Source: BM520 sp964594665 | GTDB lineage: Bacteria > Bacteroidota > Bacteroidia > Bacteroidales > BM520 | Assembly: GCA_964594665.1 (NCBI GenBank) | Contig: CAZQNY010000001.1 | Location: 62,001 to 126,000 of the forward strand | DNA length: 64,000 nt | Direction of reading: 5' to 3' | Shown: piece by piece, positions 8,348 to 17,408 of the stretch | Layout of the letters: each line of letters opens with the position of its first letter | How positions within the stretch are numbered: position 1 is the stretch's first letter | Program-made: the position numbers and the translations under genes | The notes under the pieces: generated by a model | Database searches by the model: none | Told to the model about the DNA's origin: nothing | The model's input: the letters and a program-made list of their open reading frames with translations, nothing else

Positions 8348-9271
8348 ATGCACTCAAATAATAATGATTTTTCTCAACCATGCAGGTTTTGTCCACGACA
8401 ATGCATGGTAGTGAGGAGTTCCGGAGAAAAAGGATACTGCAATCTGGATGAAAAACTCTATGTAAGCTCCGTTTGTATACATACCGGTGAAGAACCTCCT
8501 GTTTCCGGAGAGAAGGGGATTTGCAATGTGTTTTTCAGCCATTGCAATTTAAGCTGTATCTATTGCCAGAATTTTCAAATCAGTAACAATAACAAGATTT
8601 ATCCTGTTGCATCTGATTATCAAAAGACTGTTGAACAGATAGTTTACTGTCTTGAAAAAGGAGCGTCAGGACTTGGCTTTGTGAGCCCTTCCCATCAGAT
8701 CCCGCAGATGGTATCGCTTATCGATAAAGTCAGAAGTTTGGGTTTCAACCCAACAATTGTCTATAATACAAATGGTTACGATGACCCCGGAACATTAAAA
8801 ACCATTGAAGATTATGTTGACGTATACCTTGTGGATTTTAAATATTCCGATTCATCGGTGGCAAAAGAGTTGTCCGACGTGTCAGATTATCCGGAAATTG
8901 CATTAAAAGCAATTCAGGAAATGATACGACAAAAAGGAGTATCTCTTACATATTCTACTGAAGGCCTTGCAAAACAGGGTGTTATAATCCGTCATCTTGT
9001 ATTGCCCGGTTATATTGATAATAGTATTGGTGTGATGAATATGATTGCAGATTTTCTGGATCCAAAAATTGCCTTATCTTTAATGTCTCAATATTACCCG
9101 GCTGGCGGTGCATTGAAGCATGACAAGCTCAACAGGACGCTAAAAGTTGAAGAGTATCAGCGCGTTGTTGATTATATTGAGTTTCTTGGGTTTGATAACG
9201 GATGGATTCAGGAAATGGACAGCAAGAATAATTATCAGCCGGATTTTGATAAAGAGACGCCGTTTGAGTAA
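8348..9271 (+). CDS. Radical SAM protein, PflA-like (PflX/COG1313 type)
   Basis: The 307-residue protein has the radical SAM cluster motif C-x3-C-x2-C as Cys66, Cys70 and Cys73 within HCNLSCIYCQNFQIS. An N-terminal set of extra cysteines (Cys12, Cys15, Cys19, Cys31) may bind a second cluster or zinc, as in the COG1313 proteins annotated as pyruvate formate-lyase activating enzyme homologues. The glycyl-radical partner, if any, is not in this window. A TACTTTCG box at 8322-8329 is a near match to the Bacteroidota -7 promoter element. The transporter gene follows 32 bp later on the same strand, so the two may be co-transcribed. The family is clear; the substrate is unknown. Confidence 0.9.
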   Translation: MHSNNNDFSQPCRFCPRQCMVVRSSGEKGYCNLDEKLYVSSVCIHTGEEPPVSGEKGICNVFFSHCNLSCIYCQNFQISNNNKIYPVASDYQKTVEQIVYCLEKGASGLGFVSPSHQIPQMVSLIDKVRSLGFNPTIVYNTNGYDDPGTLKTIEDYVDVYLVDFKYSDSSVAKELSDVSDYPEIALKAIQEMIRQKGVSLTYSTEGLAKQGVIIRHLVLPGYIDNSIGVMNMIADFLDPKIALSLMSQYYPAGGALKHDKLNRTLKVEEYQRVVDYIEFLGFDNGWIQEMDSKNNYQPDFDKETPFE

Positions 9272-9303
9272 ATAACCAAGCGAAAAAACCTAAAATAACA
9301 CCT

Positions 9304-10236
9304 ATGTTTGAAAATCTGGAAGTACTCGATTCCATTAAGCTTAATTTTAGTCCTCAGGGCCTTGCAATGCTTAATGTTACCATTGCATTTATCATGTTTG
9401 GTGTGGCTCTGGATATTAAGCTTTCACAGTTTAAGGAATTGCTGCGAAGGCCCAAACCAGCAATAGTAGGTATTGTCAGCCAGTGGATATTATTACCGGC
9501 ATTAACATATTTGCTGATTCTGGCAATCCAGCCTTCAGCAGCTGTGGCTCTGGGGATGTTACTGGTAGCATCCTGCCCCGGAGGGAATATATCGAATTTC
9601 ATCAGCTCACTGGCAAAGGCAAATGTTGCACTTTCCGTAAGTATGACAGCCTTTAGTACCTTGGCATGTATTGTCTTAACGCCGTTAAATTTTGCATTCT
9701 GGGGTGGTTTGTATGCTGCTTCATCACCTCTGCTGGTACCCATACAAATCGATCCGCTGGAAATGGTCAAAACCGTTGCTATCCTTCTGGGGCTTCCCGT
9801 TACTCTGGGAATGCTCTTTTCATGGAAATTCCCTGAAACAACAAAGAAAATCCGTAAAGGAGTGAAAATAGCCTCCATGTTTATCTTTATCGGTTTTGTG
9901 ATTGGTGCGTTTGCTGCCAACTACGACCATTTCCTCAATTATATTGGGTATATTTTCATTATTGTCCTGCTACATAATGGTATTGCATTGCTGGGCGGTT
10001 ATAATTTTGCACGGCTTTTTGGCCTGGTACAAAACGACCAGCGGACCATTGGCATCGAAACAGGAATTCAAAACTCGGGGTTGGGTTTGGCCTTAATCTT
10101 CAATCCAAATATCTTTGACCAGTCGCTGCAGCTTGGAGGGATGGCATTTATTGCCGCCTGGTGGGGGATATGGCATATTCTCTCCGGAATGACCATTGCA
10201 TGGCTCTGGAACAGGAGGCCATTGAAACTTAATTAG
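9304..10236 (+). CDS. Bile acid:sodium symporter (BASS) family transporter
   Basis: A 310-residue, very hydrophobic inner-membrane protein with nine or ten predicted transmembrane segments. The segment LLVASCPGGNISNFISSLAKANVALSV is split by a conserved CPGG motif (near residue 88) that marks the BASS/SBF fold. The second half has GIETGIQNSGLGLAL, another family signature. Members carry bile acids, pantoate, pyruvate or other organic anions with sodium; the substrate here cannot be deduced. The gene lies between the radical SAM gene and an acyltransferase gene that begins 8 bp after its stop, so the three form a probable operon. Confidence 0.92.
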   Translation: MFENLEVLDSIKLNFSPQGLAMLNVTIAFIMFGVALDIKLSQFKELLRRPKPAIVGIVSQWILLPALTYLLILAIQPSAAVALGMLLVASCPGGNISNFISSLAKANVALSVSMTAFSTLACIVLTPLNFAFWGGLYAASSPLLVPIQIDPLEMVKTVAILLGLPVTLGMLFSWKFPETTKKIRKGVKIASMFIFIGFVIGAFAANYDHFLNYIGYIFIIVLLHNGIALLGGYNFARLFGLVQNDQRTIGIETGIQNSGLGLALIFNPNIFDQSLQLGGMAFIAAWWGIWHILSGMTIAWLWNRRPLKLN

Positions 10237-10244
10237 TCCTTATT

Positions 10245-11588
10245 ATGACAAAAATAATTCAGAAATATGATTACCGGTATGCTTTGGGCCGGTTTGTTTC
10301 AAACATCGTGATGCGTTTGTATCACCGTAAAATCTGGGTGAGCGGTGTAGAGAATATTCCAAAGGATACTCCGGTAGTCTTTGGACCAAATCATCAAAAT
10401 GCCCTTATCGATGCCCTCGCTGTAATATACGCCGTTCCCGGGCAACCGGTGTTTCTTGCACGCGCCGATATTTTCCAAAAAGGCTTTCTGAGATGGGCCT
10501 TTCGGGGTATGAAAATTTTACCTGTTTACCGAATACGTGATGGAAAAGAAAGCCTTGCCAATAACGATGATGTCTTTAATGAAGCCAAAGGCGTGCTTGT
10601 GGATAAAAAATTCCTTGCCTTGTTCCCCGAAGCTGTTCATAACCCTTTACGCCGATTATTACCCCTGAAAAAAGGCATCCCCAGAATTGTTTTCCTCACC
10701 GAAGCAGATTATAATTTTAGTCTTGGAACAGTCGTGGTTCCTGTGGGTATTTATTACAGTGATACCGACCGTTTTGATGAAACACTGCAGATACAGTTCG
10801 GAAAGCCTGTTGAAGTAGCTCAGTTTAAGGAGCTATTCAGCACAAACCCTCAAAAGGCACATATCGCTTTGCGCGACGCAATGGCTGAAGGTATGCGCCC
10901 GCTGATGATTGATATCAAAGACAAACAGCATTATCAAATGTATGAATGCCTTAGGTATCTTTATAATAAAAAAATGAGGCAACGCCTTAATCTGAAGACA
11001 AATAACCAACCTGATAAATTTATTGCTGATAAAGCAATCATAAAAATGGTTGAAGAGAATACAGCTGAAAACGATCAGTTGCTGGAGCTTATAAACCAAA
11101 AAACCACAAGAATTACTAATGTGCTTAAAGAACATGATATTGAGCCACGGTATTTCTTTCCGGCAGTTCGGAAAATCACAACACCATTGCGTATTTTATC
11201 ATCTGTTCTGATGATGCCATTTTTCCTTTATGGTGGTGGAAACCATATTTTCCCAATCGTCGCAGGTATATTCGCAGCAAAAAAAATCCCTGACCCTCAG
11301 TTTATTTCTTCTGTCAAATTTGGTATTGGGCTATTTCTGACGCCGCTTTTTTATCTCCTGCAATTCTTCATCTTTCAGGCAATTTTCCATAATTGGATCT
11401 GGTCACTGATTTATGTGGCTACATTGCCATTGGCATTTTTACTGTTTAAGTATACCCGCAGATTCTATAAAACGACATTAATATTGCGCAAAAGCACATG
11501 CTTCAAACGAAAATACCCGGATCAAAGTAACGAATTGGGGACTCTTTCACAGGAGATTAAATCGATGCTTGACAAAATGTCGTTTTAA
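10245..11588 (+). CDS. Membrane lysophospholipid/glycerol-phosphate acyltransferase family protein
   Basis: A 447-residue protein with an N-terminal LPLAT/PlsC-like domain (about 30-260) and a C-terminal region with two or three membrane segments (about 310-400). The catalytic motif reads GPNHQNALID, so His50 and Asp56 are separated by five residues rather than four as in the textbook HX4D motif. I recall this NHQNALxD form as usual in a Bacteroidota clade of these enzymes. A second motif, LFPEAVH, matches the substrate-binding FPEG block. It probably acylates lysophospholipids or glycerol phosphate at the inner membrane. Its stop codon overlaps that of the convergent phosphatase gene by 4 bp. 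Confidence 0.88.
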   Translation: MTKIIQKYDYRYALGRFVSNIVMRLYHRKIWVSGVENIPKDTPVVFGPNHQNALIDALAVIYAVPGQPVFLARADIFQKGFLRWAFRGMKILPVYRIRDGKESLANNDDVFNEAKGVLVDKKFLALFPEAVHNPLRRLLPLKKGIPRIVFLTEADYNFSLGTVVVPVGIYYSDTDRFDETLQIQFGKPVEVAQFKELFSTNPQKAHIALRDAMAEGMRPLMIDIKDKQHYQMYECLRYLYNKKMRQRLNLKTNNQPDKFIADKAIIKMVEENTAENDQLLELINQKTTRITNVLKEHDIEPRYFFPAVRKITTPLRILSSVLMMPFFLYGGGNHIFPIVAGIFAAKKIPDPQFISSVKFGIGLFLTPLFYLLQFFIFQAIFHNWIWSLIYVATLPLAFLLFKYTRRFYKTTLILRKSTCFKRKYPDQSNELGTLSQEIKSMLDKMSF

Positions 11589-12751
11589 TTTGTTCCTTTA
11601 TAAATTATTGACATCATCGTAATGTCATCCGATTGACGAGCCTCCGCGGTATACGTTTTAAGGTTCTGCGTAACATTGCTGATCATTGCTTCAGGCGAAT
11701 CCTGGGGCTGAGCCAGTACTTTTTCCAGTCTTTCTTCACTATAAAGCTCGTTATCAACATTCATTGCCTCGGTAACTCCATCCGTATAAAGGTATATCCA
11801 GTCATTGGGTTCTAAATAGATCTCATGATTATGGAAATCAACGCCATCTATTGCGCCCAGAACAAGATCACCGGTTTTTGGTAATTGCTCTACGGTACCA
11901 TTGGCACTTATCCTGTAAGGAGGATTATGTCCGGCGTTACAATATTCGAGTCGTCCCGTACTGATCGTCAGAATGCAATAGAAGGTAGTAACAAACATAC
12001 TGCTGGCATTATCCTTACATAACAACGCATTTGAATAGGCCATGCATTCATTTGGCGGTAATCCTTTTAGTGCTGTGGCCCGGATTATAGTTTTGCTCAC
12101 TGCCATGTATATTGCAGCAGGAATTCCCTTGTCGGAAACATCTGCCATTACCATGCCCAAATGATCATCATCAATAAGAAAGAAATCATAAAAATCTCCG
12201 CCCACACTCTTGGCCGCATTCATGGTTGCATATAAATCAAACGACTCATAGGCAGGATAGGGGGGGAATTCTTTAGGTAAAATGGATAACTGTATTTCGC
12301 GTGCTACATTTAAGTCATTTTGAATAGCGACAAGCTGATTATGCTCCTCCTGAGCACGTTTTAAAAGCTCTATTTGTTCAATAGTTTTACGTATCGTGAT
12401 TTCAAGATCTTCAAAATCAATTGGTTTTGTGGCAAAATCAAAAGCACCACGGTTCATGGCACATCGGATGTTATCCATATCCCCATAGGCAGAAACAATA
12501 ATGGTTTTTAATGCCGGATTTTTTAATTCATTTACTTTGCTTAGTAACGTTAAACCGTCCATCTCAGGCATATTAATATCGGACAAGATTACGGAGATGT
12601 CAGGATGTTCCACCAATAGTGACAATGCTTCCAACCCATTATGAGCAAATACAAATTCATATTCGTTTTTTCTTATCTGTTTTCTGAATTTCTGCCGTAT
12701 TAACATTTCGAGATCCGGCTCATCATCCACACTCATGATTTTATATGCCAT
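11585..12751 (-). CDS. Response regulator with SpoIIE-type PP2C serine phosphatase output
   Basis: A 388-residue cytosolic protein. Residues 1-125 form a receiver domain with acidic pocket Asp9/Asp10, phosphoacceptor Asp58 (VILSDINMPEMDG) and Lys109 in ATKP. A helical linker (about 126-165) leads to a SpoIIE/RsbU-like phosphatase domain with VGGDFYDFF, MADVSDKGIPAA, YTDGVTEA and QSDDITMM as metal-binding motifs. Such proteins usually dephosphorylate STAS-domain anti-anti-sigma factors; no STAS or RsbW-like gene lies in this window. It is the last gene of the seven-gene operon, 84 bp after the histidine kinase that probably phosphorylates it. It is convergent with the acyltransferase gene. Confidence 0.95.
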   Translation of the reverse strand: MAYKIMSVDDEPDLEMLIRQKFRKQIRKNEYEFVFAHNGLEALSLLVEHPDISVILSDINMPEMDGLTLLSKVNELKNPALKTIIVSAYGDMDNIRCAMNRGAFDFATKPIDFEDLEITIRKTIEQIELLKRAQEEHNQLVAIQNDLNVAREIQLSILPKEFPPYPAYESFDLYATMNAAKSVGGDFYDFFLIDDDHLGMVMADVSDKGIPAAIYMAVSKTIIRATALKGLPPNECMAYSNALLCKDNASSMFVTTFYCILTISTGRLEYCNAGHNPPYRISANGTVEQLPKTGDLVLGAIDGVDFHNHEIYLEPNDWIYLYTDGVTEAMNVDNELYSEERLEKVLAQPQDSPEAMISNVTQNLKTYTAEARQSDDITMMSIIYKGTN

Positions 12752-12835
12752 TGTTTATATTTTTTGCAAAATTAATACTCAATATTTTTAGAACGCTGTT
12801 CTCACGATATAAAAACAGTCATTAAAATTTAATCA

Positions 12836-13663
12836 TCACTTTTGCTTGTTGGGGATAGTGATCAGAAACTCCGTAAATTCATCGGTTTTACTGCTAACCT
12901 CAATTTTGCCATTATGCCCTTTTACAATAATATCGTAGGTGATCGACAGTCCAAGGCCCGTCCCCTGGCCAGAGGGCTTCGTACTATAAAAAGGGGTGAA
13001 AATATCAGGAAGAATCTCTTCAGGAATACCATTGCCATTATCATGAACAGAAATTACAATGAAATCGCCTTCCGCTTTGGTCGTTACGGAAATTGTTGGT
13101 TTGTAGCCAGCAATACCTTGCGATTGTTTTTGCCATACAGCGTAACATGCATTATTAACCAAATTAAGAATACACCTGCTAAAATCCTGTGGCACAATCA
13201 TTACCTCACCAATACTGTCGTCGTAAGTTTCCATAAAGGTGGCATTAAAATCCTTGTTATTTGCACGCATGCCATGGTACGAAAGGTTTAGGTAATCGGA
13301 GATTAACTGATTCAGTTTTACCGGCAGGAACACACCTTCTTTCCCGCGTGACTGAAGCAGAATTCCCTGAACAATGCGTTGTGCCCTGTCGCCATGAGAG
13401 ATGATTTTTTCAATATTCTCCACTAAGAGATTCAATGACTCCTTCACATCCTCCAGGTCATCTTCAGAAAATTTATCGCTATACTTCTGAATACACTCTT
13501 CAACCTCAACGGTTAATTCTTTTGATAAAGAGGCGAAATTCGTAACAAAATTCAACGGATTTTGAATCTCATGCATGATCCCGGCAGTGAGTTCCCCGAT
13601 TAATGCAAGCTTCTCACTTTGTAAAAGCTGCTTCTGTAAATTTTCTGTATTTAATTTATCCAT
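12836..13663 (-). CDS. Soluble sensor histidine kinase
   Basis: A 275-residue protein without a signal peptide or membrane segment and with almost no sensory region. The H-box is intact: GELTAGIMHEIQNPLNF with His31. The HATPase domain shows the N-box LNLVNNACYAV, G1 HDNGNGIPEE, the F-box FTPFYSTKP and G2 GTGLGLSI. It resembles the kinase half of the preceding propeller protein, which has lost its His, so the two may heterodimerise or have arisen by duplication; this is inference. It lies 25 bp after that gene and 84 bp before the receiver-phosphatase gene, which is the likely phosphotransfer partner. Confidence 0.95.
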   Translation of the reverse strand: MDKLNTENLQKQLLQSEKLALIGELTAGIMHEIQNPLNFVTNFASLSKELTVEVEECIQKYSDKFSEDDLEDVKESLNLLVENIEKIISHGDRAQRIVQGILLQSRGKEGVFLPVKLNQLISDYLNLSYHGMRANNKDFNATFMETYDDSIGEVMIVPQDFSRCILNLVNNACYAVWQKQSQGIAGYKPTISVTTKAEGDFIVISVHDNGNGIPEEILPDIFTPFYSTKPSGQGTGLGLSITYDIIVKGHNGKIEVSSKTDEFTEFLITIPNKQK

Positions 13664-13688
13664 TTTTAAATATATCCTGTTGTCTCAT

Positions 13689-16600
13689 TTATGCTAATTG
13701 ATGAGGAATAATGATCTGGAATTCCGTGAATTCCCCTGTTTTACTGGACGCAGTAACAGAACCATTAAAATTCTCAATTATTTCATTTGTGATATAAAGT
13801 CCAACGCCACTGCCCTTTGATGTTGGTTTTGTTGTATAAAAAGGATTGAAAATCCGGGGTAGTTCCGACTCCGGAATTCCTGATCCATTATCACGAATAA
13901 TATAGCAATGGCCATGTGCGGTTTCGCTTGTCTTTATTTCCAGCCGTGGTTTAAAGTTTTCATTTGCTTGCTTAAGAGAGAGCATGTTATCAAAGGCATT
14001 ATCAATGATATTCTGTATGGCTTCGGCAAAATACTCATCAATAATATATGCTTTCTCCGTTGCCGTTGAAAAGTCTAAAACAACTTCCGGAGCAAAGTTC
14101 TCATCAATCCCTTTATACTTCCTTGTTATAAGGTTGATCTGTTGTTCGATAATCTGATTGCTGTTTACAATACTTTTCTCTCCTGTCCGGTCTTTTAGAA
14201 GACGTTCCATGCCTTTAATAATGCGGGATGCACTATTTCCATGCTCTGCGATTTTATCCAGGTTCATTTTAAGCATGGAAGTAATTTCTTCCAAATCCTC
14301 ATAAAAATCCGGATCCAGCTGTTCCCTTGCATCATTTGACGACTCAACAAGTTCTTCATTAAGTTCGCCTGAAAGGTTGGCGAAATTGATGATATAGTTC
14401 AGTGGATTAATCACACGATCAACAATACCCTTTGTGAGCTGCCCTACAGAAGCAAGCTTCTCCTGTCGTATAAGCTCCTGTTGTGTGTTTTGAAGATCGT
14501 CAAGCGTCGACTCCAGATTGAACAGAATACGGGTCTTTATAAAAGCTGATATGATATGTTCCTGAGCATGAACAATAAAATCGAGATCCTTTTGAGGAAA
14601 TGCATTCTCGTTGCTTAGGCTTCCTAACACCAGAATCCCGTCGATAGTATTTTGGTTTTTGATAATTATCGTTATGGCAGATTTGAAATGTGGTAGTCCA
14701 TCGACAGATTTCTTAATCCCGGTTTTAGCCACAAAAATATCCTTTCCGATTTCTGTGGCACCATCCAACAAGGCTTTTTCTACCAGGCAAAATGATATTA
14801 CTGAGTCATTTTCATTGGAATCCAGACCAAAAGATGCATTCAAATGGTAAACATCACCAGCATCATCTTTTACAAATGCCATTGCTGCCTCAGCCCCCTG
14901 AATCATCGCCATTTTTGCAAGTAGCGCCTGCAACAGGCTTTTAAACCGAACCTCAGTGTTAATGGATTGAACCAAAATATTTATGCGCTCTAACTCGCTG
15001 TTTTTTTCTGATAATAATTTTGATTGTGCTGATATTTCATTCTTCTGCAGGGATATCTCTTTAGTCCTTTTCTTAACAATAGCCTCCAGGTTATCCTTTT
15101 CCCGTTGTAATTGCCTGGCACGCCATTTCACAAATAAATATACCAGAAATATTCCGGCCACCACAAGAGCAATATAAAATGCAAGCGTATTATACCACTC
15201 CGGTATTATACGAAATGAAATCATTGCTTCATCACTGATAACCCCGCTGCTGTCCTTCGACTTAACGTGAAATGTATATTGTCCTTTGGGTAAATTACTA
15301 TATGTTGTAAAAACCTGTGATGTGAAAGCTGTCGGGTATTCATCTCTCCCTTCTAAAAAAGTGGAATACAAAACATCTTGCTCCCGGGTGAACAGGGGAG
15401 TGGAATAATAAATCTTCACATCACTCTGATGCGCCCGTAATTCATACGGATTATGGTCAGGTGACAGATTTCCGCCATTAAAAATCAAACTGTCATTGGA
15501 TAAAATGCATTTTCGTATATAACATTTCTGTCGATTACCCTCATTCACCGTTTCGGAGGTGTGAATAATAATTTCATTACCTCCCCCTAAAAAGGTTATC
15601 CCTGATTCAGCATAAACTGTCTTGATAATTTTGTTTTCTATAGGTACAAAACGATTCGGATACCCTTTCCATATGGAATCATGACGAACAATATACTGTG
15701 CATGTGTTTGATCACCTGCCACTATCCAGATTGTATCAGGGGTGCTGTTGTAAATACTGCTGATCCAGAAGTCTGAAAGCCATGCACTATCCGATTGTAC
15801 TGATAATTGATAAAGCTGAAAGCTATTGCTCTCAATATCATATTTATAAACCCCCTGAGGTGTGCTTATATAATACTTTCCTTCGAAAATAAATGCCTTT
15901 ATCCCGGCAGTGTTTGGTATCCCTGACGGGTTAGATATTGGTGTCAGAGTGTTATTATCCAAAATTTTAAAAATGCTGATATTATCAGATGTACTTTTCG
16001 TAATAACAATATTCGAAATACCGCATATTATGTCTGCTATTTCTTCATTATCAGAATATTGCAGCTCTATAGCGGATAATTTATTATTTATAATGGAATA
16101 AGTTAACAATCCGTTTTCCGTTCCAAGGAGTAAAACCTTGTCACCGTATATTGCCACTGATAATGAAAAATACCCATTCTCCTTGATTATATTCCCTTGT
16201 TCAATATTTAATAAACCAGTAGATGTTGCAACATACAGATGTCCCCCGTGTTCCACCATGTCCCAACAGGCCATATTTATATCTTTAACAGGAATAAAAG
16301 ACTTCAGAATGGTATCAAAGCGAAATAAGCCCTGATAGGTAGCAGCATAATATTCGCCCTGATATTTGGTGATTTTATTTACAATACCTTCAAGCCCTGA
16401 ACCTTCTGCAAGATACCTGAACGGAGATGAAATATTTACCGAACAAATACCATTGTCAAGCACGCACCACAAAAGGCCTTTATCTTCAATGATCTTAACC
16501 ACACCATTGTCGCCTAATCCTTTTTGTCGGGTTAATTTGTTGGTAATAACACCCTTATTTAAATCAATAAACAGCAAACCGTTTCGAAGAGTACCAAGAA

Positions 16601-17408
16601 CAAGCTCTCCTGATGATGTAATAAGACCATCTGAAATAACATATCTTTTCAACTGATCGTTTAATGTTTTGGCAAGAGGTCTGCATTTTCCGCCTTTATC
16701 AAACAGCCAAAGCCCCTGACGCGATGTGCCCAAAATGTATCCATCACGATAAACATTAAAAAACGAATATGTCGTTGCAGCAGGAAGGAGGTCTGTTGGA
16801 ATAATCCGGTCCGTTTTGCCATTCTCAAGAACAAATAAGCCTTCCTGATTTATGGAAAGATAAATGTTGCCATTCGCAAGGAAAGCTTTGCTGATAGTGC
16901 CTTCAATAATGAATTTATCAGTCAGCTCTCTGTTTTCTATAGTAAAAACAGTATTCTTTGTTATATAGTAAGTCTTATCTCCGGATACAAAAATCTGTAT
17001 CACTTCATTATTAGCCTCTGAGTTGTCAGAAAACAGATTCAGGGATTGGTATTCAGCCCCAAATTCATTCCGGATAATAATGCCTGCTTCTCCGATTCCT
17101 CCCACAAAAACGCCCTGGTCATGCGCATAGGCAATTGCAGTTGCCCTCATGCCCGCATCTGTTTCATACAACTGCCAGGAATTACCATCATATTCGATCG
17201 GGCCGGCGAAGTTTGCAAGATAAAGAAAATCCCTGTCGTCAAAGCAAAGATCAAAGTTCTGATTATGCGCATGGTAGTCGGCAGGGCCATAATAGGATAT
17301 GAAAGGTGTTCCGGCAAGGAAAACATCCTTTGCGTTCTGCCCTGATACAGTTTTCAGACTCAAAAGCCCGAATATCAAAATGACCCATAAAATCTCTTTT
17401 TTTGTCAT
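13689..17408 (-). CDS. Two-component beta-propeller transmembrane protein with degenerate (His-less) kinase core
   Basis: The 1239-residue protein starts with a signal peptide (cut near VSGQ) followed by a periplasmic two-component-regulator-type beta-propeller (about 25-660) and a Y_Y_Y-like Ig domain (about 670-735). One transmembrane helix (about 744-763), a coiled coil, a GAF-like domain (about 810-965) and a histidine-kinase-like core complete it. In the H-box the expected His is Asp997 (codon GAT at 14418-14420) in GQLTKGIVDRVINPLNY, and the next residue is Arg rather than Glu. The ATP-binding domain keeps its N-box (IQNIIDNAFDN), DNGSGIPE and GSGVGLYI. It can therefore bind ATP but probably cannot autophosphorylate. 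Its start overlaps the stop of the upstream transporter-like gene by 4 bp. Confidence 0.93.
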   Translation of the reverse strand: MTKKEILWVILIFGLLSLKTVSGQNAKDVFLAGTPFISYYGPADYHAHNQNFDLCFDDRDFLYLANFAGPIEYDGNSWQLYETDAGMRATAIAYAHDQGVFVGGIGEAGIIIRNEFGAEYQSLNLFSDNSEANNEVIQIFVSGDKTYYITKNTVFTIENRELTDKFIIEGTISKAFLANGNIYLSINQEGLFVLENGKTDRIIPTDLLPAATTYSFFNVYRDGYILGTSRQGLWLFDKGGKCRPLAKTLNDQLKRYVISDGLITSSGELVLGTLRNGLLFIDLNKGVITNKLTRQKGLGDNGVVKIIEDKGLLWCVLDNGICSVNISSPFRYLAEGSGLEGIVNKITKYQGEYYAATYQGLFRFDTILKSFIPVKDINMACWDMVEHGGHLYVATSTGLLNIEQGNIIKENGYFSLSVAIYGDKVLLLGTENGLLTYSIINNKLSAIELQYSDNEEIADIICGISNIVITKSTSDNISIFKILDNNTLTPISNPSGIPNTAGIKAFIFEGKYYISTPQGVYKYDIESNSFQLYQLSVQSDSAWLSDFWISSIYNSTPDTIWIVAGDQTHAQYIVRHDSIWKGYPNRFVPIENKIIKTVYAESGITFLGGGNEIIIHTSETVNEGNRQKCYIRKCILSNDSLIFNGGNLSPDHNPYELRAHQSDVKIYYSTPLFTREQDVLYSTFLEGRDEYPTAFTSQVFTTYSNLPKGQYTFHVKSKDSSGVISDEAMISFRIIPEWYNTLAFYIALVVAGIFLVYLFVKWRARQLQREKDNLEAIVKKRTKEISLQKNEISAQSKLLSEKNSELERINILVQSINTEVRFKSLLQALLAKMAMIQGAEAAMAFVKDDAGDVYHLNASFGLDSNENDSVISFCLVEKALLDGATEIGKDIFVAKTGIKKSVDGLPHFKSAITIIIKNQNTIDGILVLGSLSNENAFPQKDLDFIVHAQEHIISAFIKTRILFNLESTLDDLQNTQQELIRQEKLASVGQLTKGIVDRVINPLNYIINFANLSGELNEELVESSNDAREQLDPDFYEDLEEITSMLKMNLDKIAEHGNSASRIIKGMERLLKDRTGEKSIVNSNQIIEQQINLITRKYKGIDENFAPEVVLDFSTATEKAYIIDEYFAEAIQNIIDNAFDNMLSLKQANENFKPRLEIKTSETAHGHCYIIRDNGSGIPESELPRIFNPFYTTKPTSKGSGVGLYITNEIIENFNGSVTASSKTGEFTEFQIIIPHQLA

